Assembly: GCF_000308375.1 (NCBI RefSeq) | Contig: NZ_BAFQ01000102.1 | Location: 1 to 58,586, forward strand | Direction: 5' to 3' | Source of the DNA: Nocardia aobensis NBRC 100429 | GTDB lineage: Bacteria > Actinomycetota > Actinomycetes > Mycobacteriales > Mycobacteriaceae | Length of the DNA: 58,586 nucleotides | Shown: positions 58,004 through 58,586 of the stretch, in pieces | Numbering within the stretch: the first letter of the stretch is position 1 | Layout: each line of letters opens with the position of its first letter | Made by a program: the position numbers and the translations under genes | The notes under the pieces: generated by a model | Told to the model about the DNA's origin: nothing | Databases searched by the model: none | What the model saw: the letters and a program-made list of their open reading frames with translations, nothing else

Positions 58004-58140
58004 CGGTGGGGAGTGGACCTCGGCGGACCGCTTACGGCCGCCGATCTCGGGCGCGGGCCGGTGTCGCGTTTTTGCAATCGTCTGCGGCTTCCGGTGTTGC
58101 AGGCTGACTGACAGTAATCTTGTTGCGGAGAGGAAAAACC

Positions 58141-58509
58141 ATGGCGGTTGCCACGTTGAAAATGCTCACCCTGGACAGTGCCGACGCACGACGAGACGCG
58201 GAGTTCTGGGCGGCGGCGCTCGGTTGGAAAATCGCGCACGTGCAGGACGAGTACGCCATGCTCACCGGTCCGGATCACGCGCTCGGATTCGGCACGATCC
58301 CGGACTATCAGCCGCCGGCCTGGCCGAACGAGAACGGCACCAAACAGTTCCACCTGGATTTGGCGGTCGAAGACCTCGAGATCGCCAGTAAACAACTGGT
58401 CGAACTGGGCGCCACCGTGCCGGAGTTTCAGCCTGGTGAGACCTGGCGGGTGCTGCTCGATCCCAGCGGCCACCCGTTCTGCCTCACCCTCGCTGCCAAC
58501 TGGGGCTAG
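58141..58509 (+). CDS. VOC-family protein (glyoxalase-like)
   Basis: This 122-residue protein starts at ATG 58141 behind GCGGAGAGG. It has the two-repeat VOC fold: LDSADARRDAEFWAAALGWKI, then QFHLDLAVEDLEIASKQLVELGA and VLLDPSGHPFCLTL. The His in FHLDLAV and the Glu or other ligand expected in the second half are partly replaced, so enzymatic metal binding is uncertain. It is complete, unlike the VOC remnant at 54.5 kb. The stop shares bases with the end of an IS5-like remnant on the other strand. Confidence 0.9.
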   Translation: MAVATLKMLTLDSADARRDAEFWAAALGWKIAHVQDEYAMLTGPDHALGFGTIPDYQPPAWPNENGTKQFHLDLAVEDLEIASKQLVELGATVPEFQPGETWRVLLDPSGHPFCLTLAANWG

Positions 58510-58586
58510 CTGGCGTCTCCCAATGATTTGAGCCATTCGACGATGAGAGCCAGTGTGAATCAGGCGCGGTAGGTCAGGGCGAGCTT
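58506..58586 (-). pseudogene. 3' end of an IS5-family-like transposase, with in-frame stop (runs off window)
   Basis: The reverse frame at the window edge reads KLALTYRA, a stop, then FTLALIVEWLKSLG and a final stop at 58506. This is the usual C-terminus of an IS5-type DDE transposase (LTYRAAF.LA.I..WL), with one codon changed to TGA. The rest lies beyond the window. Confidence 0.6.

Overview
The window is 58.6 kb of high-GC actinobacterial DNA. RbpA, F420-dependent enzymes, a fused CobI/CobJ, a CobN-type aerobic cobalamin pathway and a large NRPS point to the mycolate-containing Mycobacteriales. Nocardia is the best guess. This is inferred from gene content and remembered gene order; no database was searched.

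Left part (1-25 kb). It starts with a 5' part of a prenyltransferase/squalene-cyclase-like toroid gene, a membrane protein, a zinc-ribbon protein and rbpA. A strong two-way hairpin closes rbpA. Facing it is a co-directional three-gene unit (19063 down to 3526) of a four-module NRPS and a DrrA/DrrB-type ABC exporter, joined by 4-nt stop/start overlaps. Upstream lie lnt (apolipoprotein N-acyltransferase), an amidohydrolase and fxsA. M. tuberculosis has rbpA-ppm1-Rv2052c-fxsA in this place, so the NRPS cassette sits where the polyprenol-phosphate mannosyltransferase gene would be expected. A NarL-type two-component system and a TauE/SafE transporter follow.

Middle part (26-44 kb). A TetR regulator is followed by a tldD/pmbA peptidase pair. 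A deazaflavin-dependent reductase is divergent from its probable TetR regulator. An XRE regulator is divergent from a methionine aminopeptidase, with two palindromes between them. Two tail-to-tail F420/PPOX proteins come next. The corrin pathway follows: cobN under a cobalamin riboswitch, then cobG, cobH, a cobIJ fusion and cobK, interspersed with small membrane or secreted protein genes. cobK appears to start with CTG.

Right part (44-58.6 kb). This accessory region replaces the expected rest of the cob cluster. Intact genes include a carboxylesterase, a secreted beta-propeller, a methyltransferase, two SUKH (SMI1/KNR4) proteins (one fused to an Lsr2-type DNA-binding tail), an NTF2-like/HxlR divergent pair, a DJ-1-like protein, a long Sel1-repeat protein with a one-base frameshift and a VOC protein. 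Between them lie fragments of decayed genes: IS3 and IS5 transposases, a tyrosine recombinase, a YdcF-family protein, a DUF3052-like C-terminus and a VOC protein. A 27-codon amphipathic small ORF also lies here.

No tRNA, rRNA, CRISPR array or replication origin was seen. Most long ORFs antisense to the NRPS, cobN and tldD/pmbA are mirror frames of GC-rich genes.
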